DNA of 64,000 nucleotides from Phaeovulum molybdatiresistens (GTDB lineage: Bacteria; Pseudomonadota; Alphaproteobacteria; Rhodobacterales; Rhodobacteraceae). The stretch's first letter is position 1; every line of letters starts with the position of its first letter. The stretch spans positions 97,441-161,440 of the forward strand of contig NZ_JAMJFX010000004.1 of assembly GCF_023544865.1 (NCBI RefSeq). Direction: 5' to 3'. Of the stretch, positions 17,258 through 27,579 are shown in pieces. Under the pieces are notes generated by a model. That model searched no databases. It saw only the letters and a list, made by a program, of their open reading frames with translations, and was not told where the DNA came from. The position numbers and the translations under genes were made by a program.

Positions 17258-18217
17258 ATGAAGACGCTTTTCACCACCGATTTCACCCCCCGCGGGGTGC
17301 TGACCCCGAACCGGCCGCTGGCCGATCTGACCTGGCTGCGCGTCGGCGGCCCGGCGGACTGGCTGTTCCAGCCCGCGGATGTGGCCGATCTGGCCGCGTT
17401 TCTGGCGGCGCTGGACCCGGGCGTGGCGGTGTTTCCGATGGGGGTGGGGTCCAACCTGATCGTGCGCGATGGCGGCCTGCGCGCGGTGGTGATCCGGCTG
17501 GGGCGGGGCTTCAACGGCATCACGGTTGCGGGCAACCGGGTGACGGCGGGGGCGGCGGCGCTGGATGCCCATGTCGCGCGCCGCGCGGCCGAGGCGGGGG
17601 TGGACCTGACCTTCCTGCGCACCATTCCGGGCAGTATCGGCGGCGCGGTGCGGATGAATGCGGGGTGCTATGGCGAATATGTCGCCGATCACCTGATCTC
17701 GGCCCGGGCGCTGAACCGCGCGGGGCGGGCGGTGACGCTGACCCCTGTCGATCTGCGCCTGTCCTACCGTCAAAGCCACCTGCCTGAAGGCTGGGTGCTG
17801 GTCGAGGCCGTGTTCGAAGGCGCGCCGGGCGACCCGGCCGCGCTGGAGGCGAAGATGACCGACCAGATCGCCCGGCGCGATGCCAGCCAGCCCACGCGCG
17901 AACGGTCCGCCGGGTCGACGTTTCGCAACCCGGTGGGCTATTCCTCGACCGGGCGGGCCGATGATGTGCATGACCTGAAGGCCTGGGCGGTGATCGACAA
18001 GGCGGGCATGCGCGGCGCGCGGCGGGGCGGCGCGCAGATGTCGGAAATGCATTCCAACTTTTTGATCAACGCGGGCGGCGCCACCGCCGCCGACCTTGAG
18101 GCGCTTGGCGAAGAGGTGCGCAAAAAGGTTTTGCAGACGCAGGGAATTTCGCTAGAGTGGGAAATCATGCGCATCGGCGATTTTGTGGCGCCTGATGCGG
18201 TAGAAAAAGATCAATAA
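17258..18217 (+). CDS. murB: UDP-N-acetylenolpyruvoylglucosamine reductase MurB
   Basis: An FAD- and NADPH-dependent enzyme that reduces UDP-GlcNAc-enolpyruvate to UDP-MurNAc. It is 319 residues, a type II (short) Mur[13 protein letters not shown] is the FAD-binding segment, [20 protein letters not shown] carries the substrate site, YRQS near 169 holds the conserved Tyr/Arg, and GSTFRNP and the C-terminal [17 protein letters not shown] complete the signature. It lies 38 bp after the DUF2484 gene and 31 bp before ddl. Confidence 0.95.
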   Translation: MKTLFTTDFTPRGVLTPNRPLADLTWLRVGGPADWLFQPADVADLAAFLAALDPGVAVFPMGVGSNLIVRDGGLRAVVIRLGRGFNGITVAGNRVTAGAAALDAHVARRAAEAGVDLTFLRTIPGSIGGAVRMNAGCYGEYVADHLISARALNRAGRAVTLTPVDLRLSYRQSHLPEGWVLVEAVFEGAPGDPAALEAKMTDQIARRDASQPTRERSAGSTFRNPVGYSSTGRADDVHDLKAWAVIDKAGMRGARRGGAQMSEMHSNFLINAGGATAADLEALGEEVRKKVLQTQGISLEWEIMRIGDFVAPDAVEKDQ

Positions 18218-18248
18218 TCCACGGGGATAACCCCGGGAAGAGGCGAAA

Positions 18249-19172
18249 GTGGCGGGTGTGTCGAGCAGGGCAGCCCACCGTGTGGCGGTTTTGATGGGTG
18301 GCCCCTCGGCAGAGCGGGCGGTGTCCCTGTCTTCGGGGCGCGAATGTGCCCAGGCGCTGCGGGTGGCGGGCTATGAGGTGATCGAGGTCGATGCCGGCCC
18401 CGATCTGGCCATGCGTCTTGCCGAAATCCGCCCCGACGTGGTCTTCAACGCTCTGCATGGCCGCTGGGGCGAGGATGGCTGTGTCCAGGGCCTGCTGGAA
18501 TGGCTGCGCATTCCCTATACGCATTCGGGCGTTCTGGCCTCGGCGCTGGCGATGGACAAGACCCGCGCCAAGGATGCCTTCCGCGCCGCCGGCTTGCCGG
18601 TGGTGGAAAGCGTGCTGGCCCCCAAGGCCGAGGTCATGGCCCGCCATGTCCTGCCCGCGCCCTATGTGGTCAAACCCAACAACGAGGGGTCCTCGGTCGG
18701 GGTCTATCTGGTGCTGGACGGCGCGAACCGCCCGCCGCAACTGTCCGATGAAATGCCGCAGATGGTGATGGTGGAAAGCTATGCCCCCGGGCGTGAGCTG
18801 ACCTGTTCCGTCATGGGCGATCGCGCGCTGTGCGTGACCGAGATCCAGACCACAGGCTGGTATGATTACGACGCGAAATACAGCCCCGGCGGGTCGCGCC
18901 ATGTGCTGCCCGCCGATCTGCCGCCCGAAATCACCGCGGCCTGTCTGGACCATGCCCTGCGCGCCCATCGCGCGCTGGGGTGCCGGGGTCTGTCGCGCAC
19001 TGATTTCCGCTGGGATGAGGCGCGGGGCCTTGCGGGCCTTGTACTCTTGGAAACCAATACCCAGCCGGGGATGACGCCGACCTCGCTGTCGCCTGAACAG
19101 GCGGCGCATATGGGCATCGGTTTCCCCGATCTGTGCCGCTGGATCGTCGAGGATGCCTCATGCGATCGCTAG
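18249..19172 (+). CDS. ddl: D-alanine-D-alanine ligase
   Basis: An ATP-grasp enzyme of 307 residues that forms D-Ala-D-Ala for Mur[20 protein letters not shown] near the N-terminus, the [16 protein letters not shown] loop, and [16 protein letters not shown] at the C-terminus are diagnostic. The start is a GTG at 18249 preceded by GGAAGAGG; no better ATG exists nearby. Its last 13 nt overlap the start of ftsQ. Confidence 0.95.
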   Translation: MAGVSSRAAHRVAVLMGGPSAERAVSLSSGRECAQALRVAGYEVIEVDAGPDLAMRLAEIRPDVVFNALHGRWGEDGCVQGLLEWLRIPYTHSGVLASALAMDKTRAKDAFRAAGLPVVESVLAPKAEVMARHVLPAPYVVKPNNEGSSVGVYLVLDGANRPPQLSDEMPQMVMVESYAPGRELTCSVMGDRALCVTEIQTTGWYDYDAKYSPGGSRHVLPADLPPEITAACLDHALRAHRALGCRGLSRTDFRWDEARGLAGLVLLETNTQPGMTPTSLSPEQAAHMGIGFPDLCRWIVEDASCDR

Positions 19173-20128
19173 GTGCCCCGCCCCCGCGGCCGCAGCTGCG
19201 CGCCGAACCCCGTCCGGGCGCGGCCCCGCGTGCGCCGCAGATGGCCGCCGCCGCCCCACGCCCGCCACGCCGTGACCCCGCGCCCTCGCGCCTGGCCTAT
19301 CGGTTGCAGCGGCTGTGGCTGACGCCGTTCGTGCGCGCGCTGACCCGGATCGGCCTGCCGGTCTTTGCCGTGGTGCTGGGCCTTGGCATCTGGCTGGGCG
19401 ATGAGGGGCGCCGCGCCGATCTGGTCGCGAGCTATGAAGACATCAAGCTGTCGATCCAGAACCGCCCCGAATTCATGGTCGGCCTGTTGAAGATCGAGGG
19501 CGCCAGCCCCGAGGTTGATGCCGCGATCCGCGCGATGATGCCGGTGCAGCTGCCCGCCTCGTCCTTCGCGATTGATCTGGACGCGTTCCGCGCGATGATC
19601 CGGCGGCTGGATGCGGTGGCCGATGTCGGGTTGATGATCCGCCCCGGCGGCGTGCTGGAGGCAGCGGTGACCGAACGCGTCCCCGCGATCCTGTGGCGTG
19701 CGCCGACGGGTCTTGAGATGCTGGATGCGACGGGCCACCGTGTCGCCACGCTGATCGCGCGCGAGACGCGCCCTGATCTGGCGCTGATCGCGGGTGTGGG
19801 CGCCGATCGTGCCGTGCCTGAGGCGCTGGCCGTGCTGGCCGCCGCCGCGCCGATCCTGCCGCGCGCGCGCGGACTGGTGCGGGTGGGCGAACGGCGCTGG
19901 GATCTGGTGCTGGAACGCGATCAGCGCATCCTGCTGCCCGAACAGAACCCGGTGCGCGCGATCGAACGCGTGCTGGCGCTGGATGCCGCCGAAGACATTC
20001 TTGACCGCGATTTTACCCATCTCGACATGCGCAACGAAACCCGGCCCACGATCCGCCTTTCCGCCGCCGCTCTGGAGGAATTCCGCAGGATCACCGGCCC
20101 GGACACGAAGGCGAGGGCTGTACGATGA
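19160..20128 (+). CDS. ftsQ: Cell division protein FtsQ
   Basis: A bitopic divisome protein of 322 residues linking FtsL/FtsB to other components. A long proline- and arginine-rich cytoplasmic tail (about 1-55) precedes one transmembrane helix at about 62-82. A POTRA domain ([20 protein letters not shown]) and the beta domain ending in [15 protein letters not shown] follow. The start at 19160 lies 13 nt inside ddl. The stop overlaps the ftsA start by 4 nt. Similarity is moderate, but the domain order and position make the call secure. Confidence 0.92.
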   Translation: MRSLGAPPPRPQLRAEPRPGAAPRAPQMAAAAPRPPRRDPAPSRLAYRLQRLWLTPFVRALTRIGLPVFAVVLGLGIWLGDEGRRADLVASYEDIKLSIQNRPEFMVGLLKIEGASPEVDAAIRAMMPVQLPASSFAIDLDAFRAMIRRLDAVADVGLMIRPGGVLEAAVTERVPAILWRAPTGLEMLDATGHRVATLIARETRPDLALIAGVGADRAVPEALAVLAAAAPILPRARGLVRVGERRWDLVLERDQRILLPEQNPVRAIERVLALDAAEDILDRDFTHLDMRNETRPTIRLSAAALEEFRRITGPDTKARAVR

Positions 20129-21459
20129 CAGATCTTTACGAATTCCAGCGCGCGATGCGCAACATGCGCAAGACCGCAATGCAGCGCGGCGTGATCGCGA
20201 TTCTGGATGTGGGCACATCCAAGATCGCCTGTCTGGTGCTGCGCTTCGACGGGGCCGATGCGATGCGCGAGGGCGACGGGCTGGGCCCCCTGGCGGGGCA
20301 GGCGGGCTTTCGGGTGATCGGCGCGGCGACGACCCGGTCGCGCGGGGTGCGCTTTGGCGAAATCGACGCGATGGCCGAAACCGAACGCGCGATCCGCACC
20401 GCGGTGCAGGCGGCGCAAAAGATGGCCAATACCCGCGTGGATCATGTGATTGCCTGTTTTTCCGGCGCGGGGCCGCGCAGCTATGGGCTGGCGGGCGATG
20501 TCACGCTGCATGACGGTCATGTCAGCGAACAGGATGTGGCGCGCGTGCTGGCGGCCTGCGACATGCCCGACATCGGCCCCGGGCGCGAGGTGCTGCATGC
20601 CCAGCCGGTGAACTTTACGCTCGATCACCGCACCGGGCTTGGCGATCCCCGCGGGCAGGTCGGCCAGCGGCTGGCCGTTGACATGCACATGCTGACGATC
20701 GAGGCCGATGCGGTGCAGAACCTGATCCATGTGATCCGGCGCTGCGATCTGGAACTGGCGGGGGTGGCGTCTTCGGCCTATGTCTCGGGGATCGCAAGCC
20801 TGGTCGAGGATGAACAGGAACTGGGCGCGGCCTGCATCGACATGGGCGGCGGCGCCACGGGCGTGTCGATCTTCATGAAGAAACACATGATCTTTGCCGA
20901 TGCGGTGCGCATGGGCGGCGATCTGGTGAGCAAGGACATTGCCGCGGGGCTGCAGGTGCCGATGGCGCTGGCCGAACGGATCAAGACCTTCCACGGCGGG
21001 GTCTATGCCACCGGCATGGATGATCGTGAGATGATCGAGCTGTCGGGCAATTCGGGCGACTGGGAAAAGGACCGCCGCCAGATCAGCCGGACCGAGCTGA
21101 TCGGCATCATGCGCCCCCGCGTCGAGGAAATCCTGGAAGAGGTGCGCGCGATCCTGGATGCGGCGGGCTTTGACCATCTGCCCAGCCAGCAGATCGTGCT
21201 GACGGGCGGGGCCAGCCAGATCCCCGGGCTGGACGGGCTGGCGGCGCGGATCCTGGGCCAGAACGTGCGTCTGGGCCGGCCGCTGCGGGTGCAGGGCCTG
21301 CCGCAGGCCGCGACCGGGGCGGGCTTTGCCAGCGCGGTGGGGCTGGCGCTGTTTGCCGCCCATCCGCAGGACGAATGGTGGGATTTCGAAATCCCCGCCG
21401 AACGCTATCCGGCCCGCTCGCTCAAGCGTGCGATGCGCTGGTTCCGCGACAATTGGTGA
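20125..21459 (+). CDS. ftsA: Cell division protein FtsA
   Basis: An actin-like ATPase of 444 residues that tethers FtsZ to the membrane. IAILDVGTSKIACLVL (phosphate 1), IDMGGGATGVSIF (phosphate 2) and the adenosine loop IVLTGGASQIPGLDGLA are visible. A C-terminal basic amphipathic end (SLKRAMRWFRDNW) should be the membrane-targeting helix. It begins in the ftsQ stop codon. A terminator-like hairpin 57 bp downstream separates it from ftsZ. Confidence 0.95.
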   Translation: MTDLYEFQRAMRNMRKTAMQRGVIAILDVGTSKIACLVLRFDGADAMREGDGLGPLAGQAGFRVIGAATTRSRGVRFGEIDAMAETERAIRTAVQAAQKMANTRVDHVIACFSGAGPRSYGLAGDVTLHDGHVSEQDVARVLAACDMPDIGPGREVLHAQPVNFTLDHRTGLGDPRGQVGQRLAVDMHMLTIEADAVQNLIHVIRRCDLELAGVASSAYVSGIASLVEDEQELGAACIDMGGGATGVSIFMKKHMIFADAVRMGGDLVSKDIAAGLQVPMALAERIKTFHGGVYATGMDDREMIELSGNSGDWEKDRRQISRTELIGIMRPRVEEILEEVRAILDAAGFDHLPSQQIVLTGGASQIPGLDGLAARILGQNVRLGRPLRVQGLPQAATGAGFASAVGLALFAAHPQDEWWDFEIPAERYPARSLKRAMRWFRDNW

Positions 21460-21515
21460 ACCCAGCCGCTGCGGTGGATGCGAATCGTTTCCACCAGATG
21501 CTGCGTCATGCGCGA

Positions 21516-21537
21516 AATACCGCTTGCGGCGGTTTTT
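21516..21537 (+). terminator. Terminator-like hairpin between ftsA and ftsZ
   Basis: AAATACCGC and GCGGTTTTT flank a TTGCG loop, and the last five bases are T. The GC part of the stem is only 4 to 5 bp, so termination may be partial, which would lower but not abolish read-through into ftsZ. Confidence 0.55.
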
Positions 21538-21574
21538 CGCCTTCCAGATTTTGTGGAGTAACTGTGTTTTTCAG

Positions 21575-21603
21575 GTGACGTTCCACGGAATCAAGGCTAA
21601 AAT
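21575..21603 (+). promoter_or_regulatory. Candidate ftsZ promoter
   Basis: GTGACG (-35, 4 of 6) and TAAAAT (-10, 5 of 6) are separated by exactly 17 bp, 63 bp before the ftsZ ATG and just after a terminator-like hairpin. This would let ftsZ be expressed apart from the rest of the cluster. Confidence 0.5.
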
Positions 21604-21666
21604 CACCCTAATTTTCAGGGAAACCGGCTCGGGACAGGGGCCGAACAAAATCACAGGCGGAAACCA

Positions 21667-23316
<1,650 letters not shown>

Positions 23317-23337
23317 TCCGTTCACAAAAGACCAGAC

Positions 23338-23363
23338 AGGGCCGGGGCGATCCCGGCCCTTTG
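23338..23363 (+). terminator. Intrinsic terminator after ftsZ
   Basis: A perfect 9-bp stem AGGGCCGGG/CCCGGCCCT around GCGAT is followed by TTTG, 22 bp after the ftsZ stop. It closes the dcw cluster. Confidence 0.75.
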
Positions 23364-23541
23364 TCATTGTATATCAATGCATTATGCCGTGATCGGCAGG
23401 CTTGTGCCCAAGCCTGCGGCAATTGTTTCAATGCGTTACAAAGAGTGAATTGTTAACCGGCCCCCGGGGGCTTAGCTGATGCTGCGGTCCGGTGCCCCTT
23501 GGGCGGCGCCGCCACCGGCAAGTGAAACAAAGGGTGCAGCA

Positions 23542-24459
23542 GTGCAGACGACAATAGGTTCCCCGGCGGTGTTTGAAGGCGTTGGCCTGCATTCGGGCCA
23601 GCCTGTGCGGATGGTGATCCACCCCGCGCCCGCCGATCATGGCGTTGTCTTCCGCCGCACCGATGTGCGCGCGGCCAATCCGCGCATTCCCGCGCTGTGG
23701 GACCGGGTGACACCGTCCAGGCTGTGCACATTGGTGGAAAATGCCGAAGGCGTTTCTGTCTCGACGATCGAACATGTGATGGCGGCGCTGGTCGGTGCTG
23801 GTGTCCACAACGCCCTGATTGAGATCGACGGCCCCGAGGTTCCGATCCTGGACGGGTCCGCCGCCCCCTTCGTCGCGGGGATCCAGGCCAAGGGCCTGCG
23901 CCAACTGGATGCGCCGCTGCGCGCCATCCGCATTCTGAAACCCGTTGAGGTGCGCGAAGGCGAGGCCGTGGCGCGGCTGGACCCGGCCCCGGCACTGGAA
24001 ATCGATTTCGTCATCGACTTTGCCGATGCCGCGATCGGCCGTCAGGCCAAGCGGCTGAACATGGCCAATGGCGCGTTTGTGCGCGAACTGGCCGATAGCC
24101 GCACCTTCTGCCGCCAGTCCGATGTCGAGGCGATGCGCGCCAATGGTCTGGCCCTTGGTGGCACCTATGAAAACGCCGTTGTGGTCGATGGTGACCGCGT
24201 CCTGTCGCCGGGCGGTCTGCGCCACGCCGATGAGGCGGTGCGTCACAAGATGCTGGATGCGCTTGGCGACCTGGCCCTGGCCGGGGCGCCGATCCTGGGC
24301 CGCTATTCCGGCACGCGGGCGGGTCATGCGATGACCAACCGTCTGTTGCGCGCGCTGTTCGCCGATCCTTCGGCCTGGACCTGGGAAGAATGTTCGCCCG
24401 CGCAGGCCTATGGCCTGCCGGGTGCGGGCGTCTGCCGGGCCAGCGTCGCGGCGCGTTGA
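23542..24459 (+). CDS. lpxC: UDP-3-O-acyl-N-acetylglucosamine deacetylase LpxC
   Basis: The zinc enzyme of the first committed step of lipid A synthesis. From the GTG at 23542 it has 305 residues, the family norm; QTTIGSPAVFEGVGLHSGQ is the usual N-terminus and an AGGGTG site precedes it. An upstream in-frame ATG at 23479 would add 21 unlike residues. The zinc ligands are in STIEHVMAAL (His near 78) and RHKMLDALGDL (His near 234, Asp near 238), and ILDGSAAPFV is present. It sits between ftsZ and bamD, a common order in alphaproteobacteria. Confidence 0.94.
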   Translation: MQTTIGSPAVFEGVGLHSGQPVRMVIHPAPADHGVVFRRTDVRAANPRIPALWDRVTPSRLCTLVENAEGVSVSTIEHVMAALVGAGVHNALIEIDGPEVPILDGSAAPFVAGIQAKGLRQLDAPLRAIRILKPVEVREGEAVARLDPAPALEIDFVIDFADAAIGRQAKRLNMANGAFVRELADSRTFCRQSDVEAMRANGLALGGTYENAVVVDGDRVLSPGGLRHADEAVRHKMLDALGDLALAGAPILGRYSGTRAGHAMTNRLLRALFADPSAWTWEECSPAQAYGLPGAGVCRASVAAR

Positions 24460-24631
24460 CCCGCGCGCCGATGCCGGGCCGTCCGCTGTCATCCGGCCTA
24501 TGCCGCGGCGGTGAAAGGCGTTTTGCGCCCCGGATTTTTCTGTGCTAGGACAAACCGAAGGGGCGGTTCCGCGTCACGCGGGGCAGCTTTTGCCAAGGTG
24601 GAATCAGGGTAGAAACGGGATAGGGCAGGAC

Positions 24632-25480
24632 ATGGCGCGCGGCAGATCGGCGGCTCAACTGGTCGGAAGTCTCGTTCTTGTGGGGGTGCTTGCGGCCTGC
24701 GGTGGTGGCACGGCGCGCGAAGCCTCGCTTGAATCCCTGACCGCCGAGGAAATCTACAAGCGCGGCGAATATGAGCTGGAGGTGGGCAACCCCCGCCGTC
24801 CCGAATCCGCGCTTCGTTATTTTTCCGAGGTGGAGCGGCTTTATCCCTATTCGGAATGGGCCAAGCGTGCGCTGATCATGCAGGCTTTCACCCAGCACAA
24901 GGCCAAGGATTATGAGGCCGCCCGCGCCAGCGCGCAGCGTTTCATCGACACCTATCCCGGCGATGAGGATGCGGCCTATGCCAAATACCTGCTGGCCCTG
25001 TCCTATTACGACCAGATCGATGAGGTTGGCCGCGATCAGGGCCTGACCTTCCAGGCGCTGCAGGCGCTGCGCGCGGTGATCGAGGAATATCCCGACAGCG
25101 AATATGCGCGTTCGTCCATCCTGAAATTCGATCTGGCCTTCGACCATCTGGCCGCGAAGGAAATGGAAATCGGGCGCTATTACCTGAAACGCGGGCATTA
25201 CACGGCGGCGATCAATCGCTTCCGCGTGGTGGTTGAGGATTTCCAGACCACCACCCACACGCCCGAGGCGCTGCACCGCCTGGTTGAGGCCTATCTGGCG
25301 CTTGGCATCACCGAAGAGGCGCAGACCGCGGGCGCGATTCTGGGCCATAACTTCCGGTCCTCGCCCTTCTATGAAGACAGCTACCGCCTGCTGACCCGCC
25401 GCGGCCTTGAACCCGAGGCCAAGGGCGACAGCTGGCTGGCGCGGGTCTATCGCCAGGTGATCCGGGGCGAGTGGCTCTGA
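24632..25480 (+). CDS. bamD: Outer membrane assembly lipoprotein BamD
   Basis: A component of the BAM complex that inserts beta-barrel proteins. It has 282 residues from the ATG at 24632. A lipoprotein signal ends in the lipobox VLAAC at about 19-23, followed by TPR repeats (EIYKRGEYELEVGNPRRPESA, then RYYLKRGHYTAAINRF) typical of BamD/ComL. The start was chosen to give a proper signal peptide; the longer reading from 24542 has no leader. It lies between lpxC and recN, with recN 24 bp downstream. Confidence 0.94.
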   Translation: MARGRSAAQLVGSLVLVGVLAACGGGTAREASLESLTAEEIYKRGEYELEVGNPRRPESALRYFSEVERLYPYSEWAKRALIMQAFTQHKAKDYEAARASAQRFIDTYPGDEDAAYAKYLLALSYYDQIDEVGRDQGLTFQALQALRAVIEEYPDSEYARSSILKFDLAFDHLAAKEMEIGRYYLKRGHYTAAINRFRVVVEDFQTTTHTPEALHRLVEAYLALGITEEAQTAGAILGHNFRSSPFYEDSYRLLTRRGLEPEAKGDSWLARVYRQVIRGEWL

Positions 25481-25504
25481 TCGCGGGTCGCGACGGGGGC
25501 GGGG

Positions 25505-27154
25505 ATGCTGCGCGCGCTTGAAATCCGTGACATGCTGATCATCGACCGGCTGGACCTTGGGTTCCAGGCGGGGCTGAACGTGTTGACCGGGGAAACCGGC
25601 GCGGGCAAGTCGATCCTGCTGGATTGTCTGGGCTTTGTCCTGGGCTGGCGCGGTCGGGCCGAACTGGTGCGCAAGGGCGCCGATCAGGGTGAGGTGACGG
25701 CGGTGTTCGATCTGCCCGACGGTCATGCCGCCCATGCCGTTCTGGCCGAGGCCGGGCTGCCCGGCGGGGCCGAGCTGATTCTGCGCCGGGTGAATGGCGC
25801 CGATGGCCGCAAGACCGCCTTCATCAACGACCGCCGCGTTTCGGGCGAGGTGCTGCGCGCGCTGTCGGCGACGCTGGTGGAATTGCACGGCCAATCCGAC
25901 GATGGCGGCTTGCTGAACCCGCGTGGGCACCGCGCGATGCTGGACGCTTTCGCGGGCCATGAAGATCTGTTGGCGCAGGTGCGCGCCGCCTGGGCCAGCC
26001 GCTCGGCAATCGCCCGCAAGCTGGAGGCCGCCGAGGCCGCGCTGGCCGCCGTCAAGGGCGAGGAGGATTTCCTGCGCCATGCCGTGGCCGAGCTGGACCA
26101 GCTTGATCCCCAGCCCGGTGAGGAAGGCACGCTGGACGCGCAGCGCCGCCTGATGCAGGGCGCCGAACGCATCCGCACCGATGTGGCCCGCGCGCTGCAG
26201 ATGCTGGGCCCCGAGGGCGCCGAGGGCGCGATGCGCGATGCCGATCGCTGGCTGCAGGGGGCTGCGGAAAAGGCCGAAGGCCGGCTGGATGCGCCGCTGT
26301 CGGCGCTGGAACGCGCGCTGATCGAACTGGGCGATGCCGCGCAGGGCGTCGAAGAGGCGCTCGACGCCCTGTCCTTTGACCCCCGCGCGCTTGAGGCTTG
26401 CGAGGAACGTCTGTTCGCGATCCGGGCGCTGGCGCGCAAGCATGGGGTTTTGCCCGACGATCTGGGCGGGTTTGCCGAAACCCTGCGCGCGCGGCTGGCG
26501 GCGCTGGATGGCGGCGAAGATGGCATCCGGGCGCTGCGGGCCGATCTGGCCGCCGCCGGGGCCGCCTATGATACGGCGGCGGCGCAGCTGGGGGCGGCGC
26601 GGCGCGCGGCAGCGGGGCGGCTGGATGCGGCGATGGCGGCGGAACTGGCGCCGCTCAAGCTGGAACGGGCGGTCTTTGCCACGGCGATCAGCGCGGGCGA
26701 CCCCGGCCCCGAGGGCAGCGATGCGGTGGCCTTTACCGTGGCCACCAACCCCGGCGCGCCGGCGGGGCCCTTGAACAAGATCGCCTCGGGCGGGGAATTG
26801 TCACGCTTTTTGCTGGCGCTGAAGGTGGTTCTGGCGCGCGGGGCCGATGCGCTGGTGCTGATCTTTGACGAAATCGACCGCGGCGTGGGGGGGGCCACCG
26901 CCGATGCGGTGGGCCGGCGTCTGGCGCGTCTGGCCGAAGGGGCGCAGGTTCTGGTCGTGACGCACAGCCCGCAGGTGGCGGCGCGCGGCGGGCATCATTG
27001 GCGCGTCGAAAAGCGCGTGACCGATGGCATGACCACGTCCACCGTGGTGCCGCTGGCCGCCGATGCGCGGGTCGATGAAATCGCGCGGATGATTTCGGGC
27101 GCCGAGGTCAGCGAGGCCGCGCGCGACGCGGCCCGCGCGCTGTTGACGGGCTGA
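25505..27154 (+). CDS. recN: DNA repair protein RecN
   Basis: An SMC-like ATPase of 549 residues acting in double-strand break repair. MLRALEIRDMLIIDRLDL begins the protein, and the Walker A GETGAGKS is at about 28-35. The middle region has alanine- and glutamate-rich segments that should form the coiled coil. The ABC signature SGGELSRFLLALK and the Walker B LVLIFDEIDRGVGG, then VTHSPQVAARG, lie in the C-terminal half. It is close behind bamD and probably cotranscribed. No LexA box was noticed directly upstream, unlike some bacteria. Confidence 0.95.
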   Translation: MLRALEIRDMLIIDRLDLGFQAGLNVLTGETGAGKSILLDCLGFVLGWRGRAELVRKGADQGEVTAVFDLPDGHAAHAVLAEAGLPGGAELILRRVNGADGRKTAFINDRRVSGEVLRALSATLVELHGQSDDGGLLNPRGHRAMLDAFAGHEDLLAQVRAAWASRSAIARKLEAAEAALAAVKGEEDFLRHAVAELDQLDPQPGEEGTLDAQRRLMQGAERIRTDVARALQMLGPEGAEGAMRDADRWLQGAAEKAEGRLDAPLSALERALIELGDAAQGVEEALDALSFDPRALEACEERLFAIRALARKHGVLPDDLGGFAETLRARLAALDGGEDGIRALRADLAAAGAAYDTAAAQLGAARRAAAGRLDAAMAAELAPLKLERAVFATAISAGDPGPEGSDAVAFTVATNPGAPAGPLNKIASGGELSRFLLALKVVLARGADALVLIFDEIDRGVGGATADAVGRRLARLAEGAQVLVVTHSPQVAARGGHHWRVEKRVTDGMTTSTVVPLAADARVDEIARMISGAEVSEAARDAARALLTG

Positions 27155-27186
27155 TCCGTCCGGGGGGCGGGCAGGCGTCTGGCCGG

Positions 27187-27579
27187 TCAGCCCTCGGCCA
27201 CGAATTGCGCCGCCACGATTTCCCAGCCCGCGCCATTGGCCACCAGCGTCGCCGCCAGCACGGCCCCGATCCGCCCCGCGTCCGACCCGTCGGCATGCAC
27301 GATCCCCGTCAGCACGAAGCGCTGCAGCAGCACCGCCGCATGCGGGCCCAGCGGGCGCAGCTTGGTCTTGCCGGTCACCAGCCGCGCGCGGGCAAAGGCG
27401 CCGGCCAGTTCGCCTGCCAGAACCTCGGTGATTTCGTCCACGCCTTCGGCGGCGGCGCCGGTCAGGCTCAGGAAATCGGCATCCGGGGCGAAAAAGCCCG
27501 CCAGCGCGTGGGCGTCACGCGCGCTCCAGGCCAGGGCAAAGGCGCGCGGCAGGTCGGCGGGGGTGGACATCAGGGTCAT
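27187..27579 (-). CDS. NTF2-like/SnoaL-type protein (SgcJ/EcaC-like)
   Basis: A protein of 130 residues with the NTF2-like fold expected from AFALAWSARDAHALAGFFAPDADFLSLTG, the usual beginning of the SgcJ/EcaC and DUF4440 groups. No catalytic residues can be named with confidence. Its ATG overlaps the stop of the FAD-linked oxidase gene by 4 nt, so the two are cotranscribed and coupled, and it may serve the same pathway. A second in-frame ATG is three codons in. Confidence 0.7.
   Translation of the reverse strand: MTLMSTPADLPRAFALAWSARDAHALAGFFAPDADFLSLTGAAAEGVDEITEVLAGELAGAFARARLVTGKTKLRPLGPHAAVLLQRFVLTGIVHADGSDAGRIGAVLAATLVANGAGWEIVAAQFVAEG

Noticed and set aside
27149..27193. Bidirectional terminator between recN and the NTF2-like gene
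   Set aside because: GGGCTGA/TCAGCCC pairs, but the loop is 31 nt, the stem consists largely of the two stop codons and no T-run follows.
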